Shown: positions 1 to 8,044, counted from the stretch's first letter. The stretch is DNA of 46,585 bases from Vibrio ouci (GCF_004551525.1 NZ_SATR01000036.1:1-46585); one strand, 5' to 3'. Made by a program: numbers and translations. Notes: a model not told the origin generated them from the sequence alone.

Positions 1-43
1 CGAATTGCTTTTGCGCCCAAAGAGTTGGCTCTATATAAGTCAT
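1..43 (-). CDS. IS50-like transposase, N-terminal fragment
   Basis: An ATG on the minus strand at 43 opens a frame that runs off the window edge: MTYIEPTLWAQKQF. A Shine-Dalgarno AAGGA lies a few bases upstream. The W-A-x3-F pattern matches the start of Tn5 transposase (DWAKSVF). With only 14 residues no domain can be seen, so the call rests mainly on position inside the Tn5-like end. It is cut by the window edge and cannot be called intact or broken. Confidence 0.6.
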   Translation of the reverse strand, partial: MTYIEPTLWAQKQF

Positions 44-100
44 GGTAATCATCCTTGTCATTGCTTAGATGATCAGATCATGGAACATGCAATTAGTTCA

Positions 101-132
101 AAAAAAATCCCCAAGCTGTGGCTTGGGGATTT
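101..132 (-). terminator. Intrinsic terminator just inside the IS end, facing transcripts from ychJ
   Basis: Arms 106-116 and 121-131 form an 11-bp perfect stem with a TGTG loop. On the minus strand it is followed by seven T (101-107). It would stop ychJ-side transcripts before they reach the transposase, 15 bases inside the element. Confidence 0.8.
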
Positions 133-170
133 GTGTATAAGAGACAGGGGTTAACCTGCCTTTTTCGTCA

Positions 171-668
171 TTAGCCGCAGCACTTTTTGAATTTCTTACC
201 GCTGCCACAAATACAAGGATCGTTACGTCCGACTTTGAGGCTTTGTATCGATTGGTTTAACCTTGGGTCCTCGACTTCTTGTGTCGGGAACGTACCATCG
301 ATGTAGTACCACAGGTCGTTTTCGCGAACAAAGCGAGAGCATTCCTCAAGGCAATATTCACTGCCATCTTCTTTAAAGAAAGCTTTAAAAGTAACGAAGC
401 CTTCATTCTCATTCGCGCCATTAGCTGTGCTGATCACTTCTAATCTACGCCAGTCACTCTCTATGGATTCTGCAATGCCTTTTCGTTGCTCTTCTGCATG
501 ACAGCTTGCATGATAGGTGTTAACTACATAGTCGACCAGGCCTTGCACGTGTGCACTGTAGCGAGATCGCATCAACTTTTCCGGAGTTGTTGCGAGCGCA
601 TGGTCATTATGTATCGGTTCACAGCATTGGCTGTAATCCAAAGTGTTTCCACATGGACAATAGGTCAT
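171..668 (-). CDS. ychJ: YchJ family SEC-C zinc-binding protein
   Basis: The product has 165 residues with a cysteine cluster at each end. The N-terminus carries CPCG...CC (residues 4-16) and the C-terminus carries a typical SEC-C motif, GRNDPCICGSGKKFKKCC. SEC-C motifs bind zinc; the middle is the YchJ NTF2-like region. The molecular role of YchJ is not established. The ATG is preceded by GGAG and lies 10 bp after the stop of the EAL-HDOD gene, so the two are probably co-transcribed. The IS50-like element sits only 23 bp beyond its stop codon, so any native terminator has been separated from the gene. Confidence 0.9.
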   Translation of the reverse strand: MTYCPCGNTLDYSQCCEPIHNDHALATTPEKLMRSRYSAHVQGLVDYVVNTYHASCHAEEQRKGIAESIESDWRRLEVISTANGANENEGFVTFKAFFKEDGSEYCLEECSRFVRENDLWYYIDGTFPTQEVEDPRLNQSIQSLKVGRNDPCICGSGKKFKKCCG

Positions 669-678
669 AACTGCTCCA

Positions 679-1896
679 TTAATTTGTTTTCACTGAAAGT
701 AAGTCAGCAGTCCATTTGACCGAAGCGTCGTAGCATTCACTTAAGGCGTTTTGATCTAAACCAATAGCCTGACAGCGCTGTTGTACTTTATCCCACTCTG
801 CTTTTTCATATGCTTTGGTCAAAACAAGAATGTCACCAAGTATACCTTCATTTTGGGTGATCGCGAGTTTGATCGATTCATCGACGGAAATCTCATCGAG
901 AATCTGTTCTAACGGTCTGTCTAACAAGCTATCGAGCAACGAGAACATACCCGTTAAAAATGCCTGTCCTGACTCCAGTTTTTCATTCAAACGCGACCCG
1001 ATAAGTTCACAATATCTTGCGCGTTGGATGGAGAGCCCATAGAGGTAATCGGGTTTACTGTCTTGCGTCGAGGCCAGAGCGACTAACGAGATAAATTTGC
1101 GAAGCTTATCTTCACCCAAATATACCAACGCTTGCTTGAACGATTGAATGCGCGTCTTCACAATTGAAGAGGAGTTGACGAATGCCAGCAGCTTATAGGA
1201 CATGGTCACATCTTTGCTGATCAACGACTCGATTGCGCTGTAGTTGATATTTTCTTTAGAGATCTCGGTCAAAAGCTGTACGACCGTCATAAAAGACGGC
1301 TCTAGCGACTTCCTAGAGATCATTTCTGGTTTGCTAAAAAAGTAACCTTGAAAGTAGTCAAAACCGGCTTTTTTGGCTTGTTCGAACTCTTCGTAGGTTT
1401 CAACTTTTTCGGCTAAGAATTCAATCTTTGAACCACTAAGGCGCAACATAAACATACGTGCTTTTTCAATCGGTACTTGGCGGATATCAAACTTAATGAT
1501 CGATACATAAGGTAAGAAGGCTCGCCACTCTTTACTTGGAATGAAGTCATCTAAGGCGATCTTGTAGCCTAATTGCGACATTTCTTTTACGACCGCAAGT
1601 AACTCTTCTGTAGGAGGGCAGTCTTCTAAAATTTCAACGACAAGATTGTCCGACGGGAAAAGAGTTGGGACCTTGTTAATTAAGCTTTGGTAAGGAAAGT
1701 TAACAAAGCCAAGTTTGTCTCCAAGTGTCTCATAATGCGTTGAGAGAAAATGATCGGACAATAAACGGCTAGTTGCGTGTTCAGGGTCGATTTCTGGAAA
1801 CGTATTTTGTGGCCCATCTCTAAACAGTAGCTCATAGCCAAGCGTGTGTTTATCTTTGTCTAGAATAGGTTGCCTAGCAATATAAGAGTATTTCAA
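679..1896 (-). CDS. EAL-HDOD (YuxH-type) signalling protein
   Basis: The 405-residue product has an N-terminal EAL-like domain (about 1-200) and a C-terminal HDOD domain (about 205-400). In the EAL part the signature is YELLF instead of EAL. Acidic and lysine positions such as VEILED, IALDDF, KFDI and AEKVE are kept, but the DDFG(T/S)G loop is replaced by DDFIPSKEW. Phosphodiesterase activity is therefore doubtful and it may act as a c-di-GMP or protein-binding regulator. The start is TTG at 1896; MKYSYIARQPIL matches the usual family N-terminus, but the ribosome site is weak. It lies 79 bp after lpxH and just before ychJ on the same strand. Confidence 0.85.
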   Translation of the reverse strand: MKYSYIARQPILDKDKHTLGYELLFRDGPQNTFPEIDPEHATSRLLSDHFLSTHYETLGDKLGFVNFPYQSLINKVPTLFPSDNLVVEILEDCPPTEELLAVVKEMSQLGYKIALDDFIPSKEWRAFLPYVSIIKFDIRQVPIEKARMFMLRLSGSKIEFLAEKVETYEEFEQAKKAGFDYFQGYFFSKPEMISRKSLEPSFMTVVQLLTEISKENINYSAIESLISKDVTMSYKLLAFVNSSSIVKTRIQSFKQALVYLGEDKLRKFISLVALASTQDSKPDYLYGLSIQRARYCELIGSRLNEKLESGQAFLTGMFSLLDSLLDRPLEQILDEISVDESIKLAITQNEGILGDILVLTKAYEKAEWDKVQQRCQAIGLDQNALSECYDASVKWTADLLSVKTN

Positions 1897-1975
1897 GGTA
1901 TATACCGCGCTCCGAGTAATATTATTCGAATATCAGCTGACCTAAGGGCAGCTATAACAGGCTTAAGGCGAAGTT

Positions 1976-2704
1976 TTATTGACCAAATGGTCGTTGTTGT
2001 AACTCGAAAGAATCTTTATCGTACACCAGTACTGAACCCTGTGTATACCAGTCGCCTAACACTATTCTAGTACAGTTGTTTCCATCTTTATCAAATCGAT
2101 GAATGTTTGGTCTATGGGTGTGGCCGTGGATCATGAGATCGACATTATGCTCGCCCATGACGCGTTCTACTTCGTCTTGAGTGACGTCCATAATCTCAAG
2201 TGATTTTGTCTGTTTATCTGTCTTGATATCAGATTGAACTTTGCTGACGATCTTCTTTTTGATGAACATTGGGATGCGGTTAAATACCCATTGAAGCCAT
2301 GGTTGATGAACTTTAGCTCGGTATTCCAAATACTTTACGTCTTCAGTACAAAGCGTGTCGCCATGCAAAATGATCGCTTGCTTGCCGTATAAGTCGATGA
2401 CAGTTTCATCCCCAAGAAGGGTCACACCTGTCTGCTTAGCGAAGCGTTTGCCAACCAGAAAGTCCCGATTACCTTGGGTGAAATAGCAAGGGATACCAAG
2501 GGCGGTCAGAGATTTAAATTCATTTCTAATGAGAGTGGCAAAGTCAGAACGATCATCATCACCGACCCAAAACTCAAAAAGGTCGCCTAATACATAAAGC
2601 GCCTCAGCATGAATGGCTTCTTCTCGCATGAAACGGACAAAGCATTGATTGATGTCTGGTGTGGCGGGGGAGAGGTGTAGATCAGAGATAAATAGTGTGG
2701 TCAT
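1976..2704 (-). CDS. lpxH: UDP-2,3-diacylglucosamine diphosphatase LpxH
   Basis: This peripheral membrane enzyme hydrolyses UDP-2,3-diacylglucosamine to lipid X and UMP, the fourth step of lipid A synthesis. The 242 residues show the full calcineurin-like metallophosphoesterase set: SDLHLS near residue 7, GDLFEFWVGDD near 40, GNRDFL, HGD and HGHTHRP near 195. Length matches E. coli LpxH (240). It follows ppiB by 48 bp on the same strand, the usual ppiB-lpxH pair opposite cysS. A strong hairpin lies in the short gap. Confidence 0.96.
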   Translation of the reverse strand: MTTLFISDLHLSPATPDINQCFVRFMREEAIHAEALYVLGDLFEFWVGDDDRSDFATLIRNEFKSLTALGIPCYFTQGNRDFLVGKRFAKQTGVTLLGDETVIDLYGKQAIILHGDTLCTEDVKYLEYRAKVHQPWLQWVFNRIPMFIKKKIVSKVQSDIKTDKQTKSLEIMDVTQDEVERVMGEHNVDLMIHGHTHRPNIHRFDKDGNNCTRIVLGDWYTQGSVLVYDKDSFELQQRPFGQ

Positions 2705-2716
2705 AGTTATTTAGCA

Positions 2717-2742
2717 AGAGAGCGCATCACGATGCGCTCTCT
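2717..2742. other. Hairpin between ppiB and lpxH
   Basis: Arms 2717-2727 and 2732-2742 form an 11-bp perfect stem with a four-base loop. No run of T follows on either strand, so it is more likely an RNA processing, stabilising or attenuating structure in the ppiB-lpxH transcript than a strong terminator. Confidence 0.6.
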
Positions 2743-2752
2743 AAATCCAAGA

Positions 2753-3247
2753 TTATTCTTCGATTGTTGTACCTGTGATTAGTACGTCTTCTAGTGGTAC
2801 ATCTTGGTGCATGCCGTAAGAACCAGTGCTCACGCCTTTGATCTTTTCAACGATGTCCATACCTTCGATTACTTCACCGAATACACAGTAACCCCAACCA
2901 TCTAGGCTCTCGCTACGGAAGTCTAGGAATGTGTTGTTGTTTACGTTGATGAAGAACTGAGAGCTTGCTGAATGCGGCTCCATAGTACGAGCCATAGCAA
3001 GTGTACCTACTTTGTTGCTCAGACCATTGTTTGCTTCGTTTTTGATCGGTGCGCGAGTTGGCTTTTCACGAAGGCCAGACTCCATGCCGCCACCTTGAAT
3101 CATGAAACCATCGATAACACGGTGGAATAGTGTGTTGTCGTAGAAACCATCACGGCAGTACTGTAGGAAGTTTGCACTTGTTTCTGGCGCTTTTTCATCA
3201 TTTAGTTGAATTTTGATGTCACCAAAATTTGTGTGAAGGGTGATCAT
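2753..3247 (-). CDS. ppiB: Peptidyl-prolyl cis-trans isomerase B (cyclophilin)
   Basis: A 164-residue cyclophilin that catalyses cis-trans isomerisation of X-Pro bonds. There is no signal peptide (MITLHTNFGDIKIQL), so it is the cytoplasmic PpiB rather than periplasmic PpiA. Core motifs include FHRVIDGFMIQGG, SASSQFFINV and VFGEVIEGMDIV. It is the first gene of a leftward unit with lpxH and is divergent from cysS, with about 200 bp between them. Confidence 0.96.
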   Translation of the reverse strand: MITLHTNFGDIKIQLNDEKAPETSANFLQYCRDGFYDNTLFHRVIDGFMIQGGGMESGLREKPTRAPIKNEANNGLSNKVGTLAMARTMEPHSASSQFFINVNNNTFLDFRSESLDGWGYCVFGEVIEGMDIVEKIKGVSTGSYGMHQDVPLEDVLITGTTIEE

Positions 3248-3380
3248 GATTTTGTCCTTTACATAGGTTTTTGACTTGAGCCCAAGATTCTATCGTAACT
3301 TTTCAGACATTAATACGTGAAAAGTTAGGGTTGAGACCTGAGTATAGGTGCTATTGATGCCTTTTTGAGCATTTGAGGGA

Positions 3381-3409
3381 TTACGAAACTGGGCGTGAGT
3401 TGGTATACT
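3381..3409 (+). promoter_or_regulatory. Candidate sigma-70 promoter of cysS
   Basis: TTACGA (3381-3386) and TATACT (3404-3409) are 17 bp apart, and TGG precedes the -10 (partly extended). The -35 is weak. The position, about 40 bp before the cysS ATG, is suitable. Confidence 0.5.
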
Positions 3410-3449
3410 GATGCACTATTTTATTTCACCCAATTATTAGATAGAGATC

Positions 3450-4832
3450 ATGTTAAAGATATATAACACACTCACAAGACAGAAAGAGGAATTCAAACCA
3501 ATCACTGCCGGAAAGATCGGTATGTATGTCTGTGGGGTAACCATCTATGATCTCTGTCATATTGGTCACGGCCGTACCTTCGTCTCTTTTGATGTGGTTT
3601 CTCGTTACCTTCGTTACCTAGGCTATGACCTAACGTTTGTTCGTAACATCACAGACATTGATGACAAAATCATCAAGCGTGCGAACGAAAATGGTGAATC
3701 GTGCGACTCACTCACAGAGCGCTTGATTGGCGAAATGCATGCAGACTTTGATGCGCTAAACATGAAGCGCCCTGATGTAGAACCTCGTGCGACTGAATAC
3801 GTCAAAGAGATCATTGAGCTAGTTGAAACACTGATCGAACGTGGTTTTGCATACGTTGCAGACAACGGTGACGTGATGTTTGAAATTGCTAAATATGATG
3901 AGTACGGCAAGCTTTCTGGCCAAGACTTAGAGCAGCTTCAAGCGGGTGCGCGTGTTGAGATTGAAAGTGCAAAACGCAGCTCACTAGATTTCGTTCTATG
4001 GAAAATGTCTAAGCCAGGTGAACCTACGTGGGAATCGCCTTGGGGTCCTGGTCGTCCTGGGTGGCACATTGAGTGTTCTGCAATGAACTCATCAATTCTA
4101 GGTAACCACTTCGATATTCACGGTGGTGGCTCGGATCTTCAGTTCCCGCATCACGAGAACGAAATCGCACAATCATGCTGTGCACATGGCACTCAGTACG
4201 TAAATACTTGGATGCACAGTGGCATGGTAATGGTTGACCGCGAGAAAATGTCTAAATCTCTAGGCAACTTCTTCACTATCCGTGATGTTCTAGGTCACTA
4301 CGATGCTGAAACCGTGCGTTACTTCTTAATGTCTGGTCACTACCGTAGTCAACTGAACTACAGCGAAGATAATCTAAATCAAGCTCGTTCTGCTCTTGAG
4401 CGTCTATACACGTCGTTACGAGGTTTAGATTTAACAGTCGCTGTAGCTGGTGGTGAAGAGTACGTAGCGCGTTTTAATGATGCGATGAATGATGACTTCA
4501 ATACACCTGAGGCTTACTCAGTGCTATTTGATATGGCTCGTGAAATCAACCGTCTAAAAGCGGAAGACGTTGCAGCTGCAAGCAGCCTAGGTGTAACAAT
4601 GCGTCAGTTAGCGGATGTGATTGGTATTCTGCACCAAGACCCAGAAGCGTTCCTAAAAGGTGATGCAGGCAACGATGATGAAGTGGCTGAAATCGAAGCA
4701 CTTATCAAACTGCGTAACGACAGCCGTGCATCGAAGGATTGGGCAAATGCAGATATGGCACGTGATAAGCTGACTGAAATGGGCATCGTACTAGAAGATG
4801 GCCCAGAAGGCACAACGTGGCGTCGTAAGTAA
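3450..4832 (+). CDS. cysS: Cysteinyl-tRNA synthetase
   Basis: This class I synthetase charges tRNA-Cys. Visible in 460 residues are the HIGH motif (37-40), KMSKS (266-270), and zinc ligands C28, the Cys in IECSAM, and the His/Glu in HHENE. Length is typical (E. coli 461). It is divergent from ppiB-lpxH, as in many gammaproteobacteria, and ends with its own terminator before tdk. Confidence 0.98.
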   Translation: MLKIYNTLTRQKEEFKPITAGKIGMYVCGVTIYDLCHIGHGRTFVSFDVVSRYLRYLGYDLTFVRNITDIDDKIIKRANENGESCDSLTERLIGEMHADFDALNMKRPDVEPRATEYVKEIIELVETLIERGFAYVADNGDVMFEIAKYDEYGKLSGQDLEQLQAGARVEIESAKRSSLDFVLWKMSKPGEPTWESPWGPGRPGWHIECSAMNSSILGNHFDIHGGGSDLQFPHHENEIAQSCCAHGTQYVNTWMHSGMVMVDREKMSKSLGNFFTIRDVLGHYDAETVRYFLMSGHYRSQLNYSEDNLNQARSALERLYTSLRGLDLTVAVAGGEEYVARFNDAMNDDFNTPEAYSVLFDMAREINRLKAEDVAAASSLGVTMRQLADVIGILHQDPEAFLKGDAGNDDEVAEIEALIKLRNDSRASKDWANADMARDKLTEMGIVLEDGPEGTTWRRK

Positions 4833-4852
4833 GCGTTAAGCTAAGAATCTTT

Positions 4853-4880
4853 AAGGGCTGTTTATTCAGCCCTTTTCTTT
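4853..4880 (+). terminator. Terminator after cysS
   Basis: Arms AAGGGCTG (4853-4860) and CAGCCCTT (4867-4874) with a six-base loop, followed by TTCTTT. It lies between the cysS stop and the tdk start. Confidence 0.8.
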
Positions 4881-4914
4881 AAAATTTTATAAATCTTTAT
4901 ACAGGTATTAATCA

Positions 4915-5493
4915 GTGGCTCAGATGTACTTCTATTACTCGGCAATGAATGCGGGTAAATCAACCACTCTTCTTCAATCTTCATTTAACTACCAAGAGCG
5001 TGGCATGACGCCAGTGATCTTTACTGCCGCGTTAGATGATCGCTATGGTATTGGTAAAGTTAGCTCTCGAATTGGTCTACAATCTGACGCACAGCTCTTT
5101 AATGGTGAAACTGATCTATACAAAGAAGTGGCAGCTCTCAATGAAGTAGAGAAGCGTCATTGTATCTTGATTGATGAGTGTCAGTTCTTATCAAAACAGC
5201 AGGTTTACCAATTGACAGAAGTTGTCGATAAACTGCATATCCCGGTACTTTGTTATGGCCTGCGTACTGATTTCTTAGGTGAACTTTTTGAAGGTAGTAA
5301 GTACCTGCTTTCATGGGCTGATAAACTGGTTGAGCTAAAAACCATTTGTCACTGCGGCCGTAAAGCGAACATGGTAATCCGTACCGATGAACATGGCGTC
5401 GCGATTGCTGAAGGTGATCAAGTTGCTATTGGTGGCAACGACCGTTACGTGTCTGTATGTCGTCAGCACTACAAGGAAGCACTGGGTAAGTAA
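4915..5493 (+). CDS. tdk: Thymidine kinase
   Basis: It phosphorylates thymidine to dTMP in the salvage pathway. The 192 residues contain the P-loop SAMNAGKST (9-17), the Walker B-like DECQF (87-91) and the C-terminal zinc cysteines CHCGRKANM and CRQH of type II thymidine kinases. The start is GTG at 4915; MAQMYFYYSAMNAGKS aligns with family N-termini. Confidence 0.97.
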   Translation: MAQMYFYYSAMNAGKSTTLLQSSFNYQERGMTPVIFTAALDDRYGIGKVSSRIGLQSDAQLFNGETDLYKEVAALNEVEKRHCILIDECQFLSKQQVYQLTEVVDKLHIPVLCYGLRTDFLGELFEGSKYLLSWADKLVELKTICHCGRKANMVIRTDEHGVAIAEGDQVAIGGNDRYVSVCRQHYKEALGK

Positions 5494-5779
5494 GTTAAGG
5501 CTTCTTGGAACTCATGGGCAGGTGGTGTTTCACAAGCCGCTTAGTTTAGCTAAGTAGTTAGTGGTTGGTTCGTCATGAATCCGCATGCATGTTACACACC
5601 ACCAACCCATGAATTCATTAATGTGCCTGAAAGTAGGTAGTGGATATTCTGCAATGAAGGCATTATTAGATATAGCCAAGCAGCATGCGTATATCACTAA
5701 TACTGCAGCGGATGCGGGCTTAAAGAAGCGGCTAGCGTTAGCTATATCTAATGATGACTAAGCTACCACAGACATAAAC
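5494..5779. other. Intergenic stretch with imperfect inverted repeat
   Basis: No recognised gene. 5511-5533 (starting CTCATGGGCAGGTGGTG) is complementary at about 18 of 23 positions to 5591-5613. The 57 bases between contain a small hairpin, CTTAG-TTTAG-CTAAG. The structure could be a mobile element remnant, a structured RNA or an extended tdk 3' end. A small open frame (5609-5761) follows it. Confidence 0.5.
5609..5761 (+). CDS. Possible small protein of 50 residues, unknown
   Basis: An ATG frame at 5609 (alternatives at 5621 and 5654) encodes 50 residues. The C-terminal part, MKALLDIAKQHAYITN followed by TAADAGLKKRLALAISNDD, reads like a helical protein tail. No clear ribosome site precedes it and I recognise no family. 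It may be the remnant of a larger gene. Confidence is low. Confidence 0.25.
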   Translation: MNSLMCLKVGSGYSAMKALLDIAKQHAYITNTAADAGLKKRLALAISNDD

Positions 5780-5810
5780 AAAAAAGCGAAGCACTAGGCT
5801 TCGCTTTTTT
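5780..5810. terminator. Bidirectional terminator between tdk side and infA
   Basis: Arms GCGAAGC (5786-5792) and GCTTCGC (5798-5804) with loop ACTAG are flanked by A-runs on the left and T-runs on the right. It serves both the rightward tdk transcript and the leftward infA transcript. Confidence 0.85.
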
Positions 5811-5851
5811 GTTGTATTCGACTAATTCGGATTGCGCTAGGCAGTCACAGA

Positions 5852-6070
5852 TTAACGAGCACGGAAGACGATGCGACCTTTAGATAGATCGTATGGAGTC
5901 ATCTCTACAGTTACTTTGTCACCAGTAAGAATACGGATGTAGTTCTTACGCATTTTACCAGAGATGTGAGCAGTAACTACGTGACCGTTTTCTAGCTCAA
6001 CACGGAACATTGTGTTTGGAAGAGTATCAAGGACAGTGCCTTGCATCTCAATTACGTCTTCTTTAGCCAT
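5852..6070 (-). CDS. infA: Translation initiation factor IF-1
   Basis: A 72-residue single OB-fold protein (MAKEDVIEMQGTVLDTLPN at the start, YDLSKGRIVFRAR at the end), essentially the standard bacterial IF-1. It binds the ribosomal A site during initiation. It is the last gene after aat and bpt on the same strand, an arrangement related to the E. coli aat-infA neighbourhood. An SD-like AAGAGGA precedes the ATG. Confidence 0.98.
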   Translation of the reverse strand: MAKEDVIEMQGTVLDTLPNTMFRVELENGHVVTAHISGKMRKNYIRILTGDKVTVEMTPYDLSKGRIVFRAR

Positions 6071-6151
6071 TTAATCCTCTTTTAAAAATGGACAATCTTT
6101 ACCGGGGGAATAATGCCGATAAAAATGAATTAAGTAAAGTTGGGGCGTATT

Positions 6152-6850
6152 CTACCCTTGCCAACGCTGATTTACTAGCCTTTGATGACGTTGAAAGCGG
6201 ACTTTGTAGTTCATCGCTGGGCATTCATCGATTTGATAGCCTAAATAGAGCCACTGTTTACCTTGTTGCTGACAATATTCTAATTGGAATAGTACGCCTA
6301 ACGTACCAAGTGATAGCTCATAGTCTGGGTCAAAAAAGGTATAAAAAGCACTGGCACTATTCGACAAAATATCAGTGACCGCAATAGCGACCAATTTATC
6401 TTGGTCGTAGATGTGCAGGTATTGAGTATTTAGCCAAGCGCAGGTAGAAAAAGAAGCAAATTCCTCTTTCTTGGGTGGATACATGGAGCCACTTTGGTGA
6501 CGCGCTTCAATATAGCGCGCATAAAGCTCGAACCAATTCTCATCCATCTCTGATTTCAACTGCCAGCTATAATCTTTTGCTTTGCTATACAGACGCTTTT
6601 GGCTTTTTGACTGCGTGAAATCGGGAACAGACACGCGTAAAGCTTGGCAAGATTGGCATTGGTCACAATGGGGTTTGTATATCGTGTCTCCACTACGACG
6701 AAATCCATTGGCAAGCAGCACTTCATAGCTTGACCCACAATGCATCCCAGGGTCGAGCGCAACGGCAACTCTTTCCTGTCTGTCGGCTAAATAACTGCAT
6801 GGGTGACAATCAGTTAAGCCGATACGAATTTGTTGTAGATCAGAACTCAT
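6152..6850 (-). CDS. bpt: Aspartate/glutamate leucyltransferase (Bpt)
   Basis: This bacterial relative of arginyl-tRNA-protein transferase (ATE) transfers leucine from Leu-tRNA to proteins with N-terminal Asp or Glu, marking them for ClpS/ClpAP. The 232 residues contain the N-terminal CHPCSYL and the CDQCQSCQALRV cysteine motif, then the GNAT-like ATE C-terminal region with DPDYELSLGTLGVL and YLGYQIDECPAMNYK. Its start overlaps the 3' end of aat by 11 bp, so translation is probably coupled. Confidence 0.95.
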   Translation of the reverse strand: MSSDLQQIRIGLTDCHPCSYLADRQERVAVALDPGMHCGSSYEVLLANGFRRSGDTIYKPHCDQCQSCQALRVSVPDFTQSKSQKRLYSKAKDYSWQLKSEMDENWFELYARYIEARHQSGSMYPPKKEEFASFSTCAWLNTQYLHIYDQDKLVAIAVTDILSNSASAFYTFFDPDYELSLGTLGVLFQLEYCQQQGKQWLYLGYQIDECPAMNYKVRFQRHQRLVNQRWQG

Positions 6851-7568
6851 TCTGCTCCTCTGAGGTTTGGATTAACCATTGTTTAGTAAAACAGCTCGAT
6901 TGTAGTGGTTGACTCTTAAAGGATAGCAGTCTTTGTATGAAATCATCACGTTCCAGCTCCTTTGCTCCCATAGAGGCTAGGTGAGGATTCATCACTTGGC
7001 AATCAATGAGTTGTCCGCCATGTTTTTGAAAATGTTCGCAAAAGTACCACAAAGCAATTTTTGATGCGTTGCTTTCAAGGCTAAACATCGACTCACCGCA
7101 AAAGAGTTGGCCGATTGAAATGCCATATAAACCACCAATAAGAGTATTGTCGCGCCAAACTTCAACAGAGTGGCAATGACCTTGTTTCGCTAAGGCTTTG
7201 TATGAAACGCGCATCTCTTCATTGAGCCAAGTCTCTTCAGCGGCTCTGGTCGACGCGCAGTAATCAATAACAGCATCCGTCGCCTGATTGATACTCACTC
7301 GGTATTGCTGCTTTCTTTGAAACTTTTTGAGACTTCTTGACGGTTTAAATGTCTTAGGATTAAAGGTTGCTCTCGGAGAAGGGCTCCACCATAAAATTGG
7401 CTCGCCGGGTCCGTACCAAGGAAATATGCCATTTTGGTAAGCAAACAGCAGTCGCTCTGGGCTTAAGTCCCCACCAACAGCCAATAAGCCGTTTGGATCG
7501 ACAAGCGCATCGAACGGAGAAGGGAACCAAATTTCGTCGGAGTCGAGTTCAGTGAGATACAATGCCAT
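6840..7568 (-). CDS. aat: Leucyl/phenylalanyl-tRNA-protein transferase
   Basis: It transfers Leu or Phe to proteins with N-terminal Lys or Arg, creating primary N-degrons. The 242 residues show FPSPFDALVDPNGLLAVGGDLS, WYGPGEPILWWSPSPRA and GGLYGISIGQLFCGESMFS, all hallmark L/F-transferase segments. The start ATG at 7568 lies only 20 bp from the start of the divergent glycine-zipper gene, and no good Shine-Dalgarno is visible. It is the first gene of the aat-bpt-infA group. Confidence 0.96.
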   Translation of the reverse strand: MALYLTELDSDEIWFPSPFDALVDPNGLLAVGGDLSPERLLFAYQNGIFPWYGPGEPILWWSPSPRATFNPKTFKPSRSLKKFQRKQQYRVSINQATDAVIDYCASTRAAEETWLNEEMRVSYKALAKQGHCHSVEVWRDNTLIGGLYGISIGQLFCGESMFSLESNASKIALWYFCEHFQKHGGQLIDCQVMNPHLASMGAKELERDDFIQRLLSFKSQPLQSSCFTKQWLIQTSEEQNEF

Positions 7569-7588
7569 TAAAGTGTAGGAGACAAGAA

Positions 7589-8044
7589 ATGAAGAAATTA
7601 CTGTGGATCATATTGGTTTTTCCTCTTATTGCCAATGCAGCGTACCAAAGAAATACCGCAAGGCCGGTTAATCAGGTGCTGTTTGGCAGTGTTGATACGG
7701 TACGTTACATCACTCAACAAGATATTGTGAAATCACAAGGCAGTGGTTGGGAAACGCTACTGGGCGCTGTCGTAGGCGGCGTCATCGGTAATCAATTTGG
7801 CGGTGGAACGGGTAAAGAGGTCGCAACAGCGGTCGGTGCGGTTGCGGGAGCTGGTGTTGCGAGAAATCATGCTAATCAAGAGTATCGTATTGAATATAAA
7901 CTGGTTGAGATCTTGATTAAGACTGAGGATGGCAAGCTGATTGACGTGATACAAGATGTCGATTCAAACATGCTGTTCGAACGTGGCGATAAGGTTCGTA
8001 TTCTCTATTTTGATGATGGAGTGCGGGTTGATAAAGAGTATTAA
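7589..8044 (+). CDS. Glycine-zipper 2TM envelope protein
   Basis: I chose ATG 7589 over an upstream in-frame ATG at 7562 because GGAGA stands about six bases before it and the product then begins with a clean signal peptide (MKKLLWIILVFPLIANA-AY). The mature protein has a glycine-zipper segment at about residues 55-90 (LLGAVVGGVIGNQFGGGTGK, then AVGAVAGAGVARN), as in SlyB/PcP-type outer-membrane proteins, followed by a charged C-terminal domain. No lipobox cysteine is present, so it is periplasmic or membrane-inserted rather than a lipoprotein. The specific role is unknown. Confidence 0.85.
   Translation: MKKLLWIILVFPLIANAAYQRNTARPVNQVLFGSVDTVRYITQQDIVKSQGSGWETLLGAVVGGVIGNQFGGGTGKEVATAVGAVAGAGVARNHANQEYRIEYKLVEILIKTEDGKLIDVIQDVDSNMLFERGDKVRILYFDDGVRVDKEY

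Larger units (their letters stand above)
1..147 (-). mobile_element. Outer end of an IS50/Tn5-like insertion sequence (partial)
   Basis: Positions 132-147 read TGTGTATAAGAGACAG, identical over 16 bases to the inner part of the Tn5 mosaic end; on the minus strand the element begins CTGTCTCTTATACACA. Going inward (leftward) come a terminator hairpin, two GATC sites at 71-74 and 76-79, and a transposase-like start codon at 43, about 104 bases from the end. IS50 has the same layout, including two Dam sites in its transposase promoter. The next nine bases, 148-156 (gggttaacc), would be the target duplication if this is a 9-bp duplicating element. The rest of the element lies outside the window. 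The family call is inferred from end sequence and layout. Confidence 0.75.

Noticed and set aside
132..147. The 16-mer as a Nextera library adapter left in the assembly
   Set aside because: The neighbouring terminator, Dam sites, transposase-like start and equal 147-base edge lengths fit a natural IS50-like end better. It is not fully excluded without reads.
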